DNA of 64,000 bases from JABJGO01 sp963921245. GTDB lineage: Bacteria; Pseudomonadota; Alphaproteobacteria; Rhodospirillales; Casp-alpha2. The stretch is taken from the NCBI GenBank assembly GCA_963921245.4, contig CAWUEY030000001.1:1116001-1180000 (forward strand), given 5' to 3'. The translations under genes and the position numbers were made by a program. Under the pieces are notes generated by a model, which was not told the origin of the DNA, did not search any database, and saw only the letters and a list, made by a program, of their open reading frames with translations. Positions within the stretch are counted from its first letter, which is position 1. Every line of letters starts with the position of its first letter. Shown here in pieces: positions 62,556 through 64,000 of the stretch.

Positions 62556-63321
62556 AGAACATTTCCGTCAGGATATAGTCGAAACACAGGATAAGGATGG
62601 CTGATGAGACTACCGCGTTGGTGGTCGCCGCACCTACACCTTGCGCACCACCGCGGGAATGATAGCCATGATAACATCCCATGAGTGTTACAATGAATCC
62701 GAATACAGATGCTTTCACCAGGCCCGACAAGACGTCGTGCAGTTCCAGAAAGTTCCAGGTGTTTTGCAGGTAAATCGCGGGATTGAACCCGAGCTTGTAG
62801 ACGGCGACGATGTATCCACCGAATACGCCTATAATGTCGGCGACCAGAACCAGTAATGGCATCATGGTAATGCCCGCAATCAGCCTGGGCGCGACCAGAA
62901 ACTTCATGGGATTGGTGCTGAGTGTGGTGAGAGCATCGATCTGTTCTGTAACGCGCATGGTTCCTGTTTCTGCGGCCATGGAAGCACCGATACGTCCGGC
63001 AACCATAAGGCCCGCAAGAACGGGGCCCAGCTCGCGCGTAATGGACAGGACAACCACATTGGCAATGGCACCTTCCGCAGAAAACCGGGCGAACCCGGTG
63101 TAACTTTGCAAGGCAAGGACCATACCGGCAAAGATGCCCGTCAATCCGACAACGGGCAGGGAATAGTATCCGATCTCGATCATTTGTCGGCCCATACTCC
63201 GCGGATAAAACGGTGGCCTTGTACAGTGGGAGACAGCAGATGCCATGAACATGGAAAAGCGGCCAACGGCCGCCAGGAAGCTCAGCACCACATGTCCAAC
63301 GGGTTGCAGGGGATTGATCAT
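62542..63321 (-). CDS. mlaE: Lipid-transport ABC permease MlaE
   Basis: This 259-residue inner-membrane protein has five hydrophobic segments and the MlaE signature region GLTGIFAGMVLALQ followed by VLAGLMVAGRIGASMAAETGTM (starts near residue 100). It starts 4 nt before the stop of alr (overlap) and is translationally coupled to mlaF. Confidence 0.92.
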   Translation of the reverse strand: MINPLQPVGHVVLSFLAAVGRFSMFMASAVSHCTRPPFYPRSMGRQMIEIGYYSLPVVGLTGIFAGMVLALQSYTGFARFSAEGAIANVVVLSITRELGPVLAGLMVAGRIGASMAAETGTMRVTEQIDALTTLSTNPMKFLVAPRLIAGITMMPLLVLVADIIGVFGGYIVAVYKLGFNPAIYLQNTWNFLELHDVLSGLVKASVFGFIVTLMGCYHGYHSRGGAQGVGAATTNAVVSSAILILCFDYILTEMFFANE

Positions 63322-64000
63322 ACGACATCACCATTGTGATAGAGGCGATGAAACCGCCCCCCGAGCGATGTCAGAATTTCATACCCAATGGATTGGGCGT
63401 CGCGCCCGGCATCATCAATCGTATATTTGTTCCCGATCAAATCGACATAAGCGCCCACCCGTGCAACATCATCGGGTATCTCGGTTACATCGACAGTCAT
63501 CAGGTCCATGGAAACGCGACCAATAACAGGGACTCGCATGCCACTGATATACGCGTTACCGCGCCCCGAAAGCAAGCGCGGATATCCATCGCCATACCCA
63601 ATGCCCACGGTCGCAACCGTTGTGGGAGATTTTGCACAATAAGTTGCTCCGTAGCCGACGGATTGCGGAGAATCAATTTTTCGAATTTGAATGATTTGTC
63701 CCTGCAAGCGGATGACGGATTCTATGGGAGATTTGCGATGTGGCGTAGGGTTGACGCCGTAAAGCGCGGCACCCGGACGGACGATATCGAAATGATACTC
63801 AGGGCCAAGAAAAATGCCGGAAGAATTTGCCAGGCTGCGCCGTTTGCAGGGAACAGAAGCAGACAATCGTGAGAACGCTTCCAATTGTTGCAAGTTGAGA
63901 AAATTGCTTTCATCTTCGGCTGAGGTCAAGTGACTCATGACGATGTCGATGTTCATGTCTTCAACAAGTGACGCGCTGTTTGACAAGACGGTTACGTCTT
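63318..64000 (-). CDS. alr: Alanine racemase, C-terminal part (cut by window end)
   Basis: The frame is open to the window edge, so the N-terminal PLP-lysine half is missing. Visible are the catalytic tyrosine region VGIGYGDGYPRLL and MDLMTVDVTEI near the second active-site loop. The enzyme makes D-alanine for peptidoglycan. It ends in a 4-nt overlap with mlaE. Confidence 0.88.
   Translation of the reverse strand, partial: DVTVLSNSASLVEDMNIDIVMSHLTSAEDESNFLNLQQLEAFSRLSASVPCKRRSLANSSGIFLGPEYHFDIVRPGAALYGVNPTPHRKSPIESVIRLQGQIIQIRKIDSPQSVGYGATYCAKSPTTVATVGIGYGDGYPRLLSGRGNAYISGMRVPVIGRVSMDLMTVDVTEIPDDVARVGAYVDLIGNKYTIDDAGRDAQSIGYEILTSLGGRFHRLYHNGDVV

Noticed and set aside
1..64000. tRNA, rRNA, CRISPR or phage genes
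   Set aside because: Looked for tRNA T-loop patterns, repeated spacers and phage structural proteins; none seen by eye.

Overview
The window looks like chromosomal DNA of a free-living, probably aquatic alphaproteobacterium, most likely a Rhodospirillales-type lineage. This is inferred from gene order (der-bamB-TPR; purF-cvpA-radA-mla-alr; serC-serA), from the many ABC and TRAP uptake systems, and from protein style; no rRNA gene was available to confirm it. I saw no tRNA, rRNA, CRISPR array, prophage or intact insertion sequence.

Layout. 1-2686: 3' end of a glycerol-type ABC transporter (ATPase, two permeases, DUF2160 protein), with no binding protein next to it. 2855-9210: an iron/2-oxoglutarate dioxygenase (minus), then a GMC flavin oxidoreductase and a TRAP transporter (binding protein plus fused permease). 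9549-15085: a trans-sulfuration-type PLP lyase, a PuuA-like glutamine synthetase homologue, a class III aminotransferase (together an amine-catabolism signature) and a methyltransferase. 15229-31013: a long minus-strand block. Its promoter-proximal part is a glycan-type cluster: two MurG/GT28-like and two GT4 glycosyltransferases, a histidine phosphatase, a giant ABC exporter-like protein carrying a cyclic-nucleotide-binding domain and a degenerate GGDEF domain, and a polysaccharide deacetylase. It runs directly, with 1-4 nt overlaps, into a family-5 (oligopeptide/oligosaccharide) ABC importer. 31267-36919: an SLC13/TrkA-C permease, serC-serA and metA. 36926-39082: an uncharacterised P-loop ATPase, a frameshifted cupin and a PhyH-like dioxygenase. 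39323-43279: an aorABCD-like tungsten aldehyde oxidoreductase cluster. 43304-48660: der, bamB, a TPR/YfgM-like protein, a small exported protein and a class I amidotransferase. 48974-57390: a phosphorus region with an iron alcohol dehydrogenase, an IS5-type remnant, phnY-phnA-phnW for 2-aminoethylphosphonate breakdown, the tail of a decayed class III PLP enzyme (possibly pbfA), a DeoR regulator, a frameshifted PiT phosphate transporter, its DUF47 partner and a possible PHO box. 57471-64000: housekeeping genes SDR, purF, cvpA, radA, mlaF, mlaE and the 3' part of alr.

How the genes work together. Several blocks are self-contained nutrient modules: glycerol uptake; TRAP uptake plus oxidation; amine glutamylation and transamination; phosphonate to acetate, phosphate and alanine; and phosphate import. 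The aor block would oxidise aldehydes with NAD as the final acceptor. The most novel part is the glycan block: its ABC protein appears to join transport to nucleotide sensing, its ATPase domain is heavily altered and expanded, and tight gene overlaps link it to an importer.

Two genes (cupin, PiT) are each broken by a single-base frameshift with both halves otherwise intact. These may be sequencing errors or very recent mutations, and raw reads would decide.
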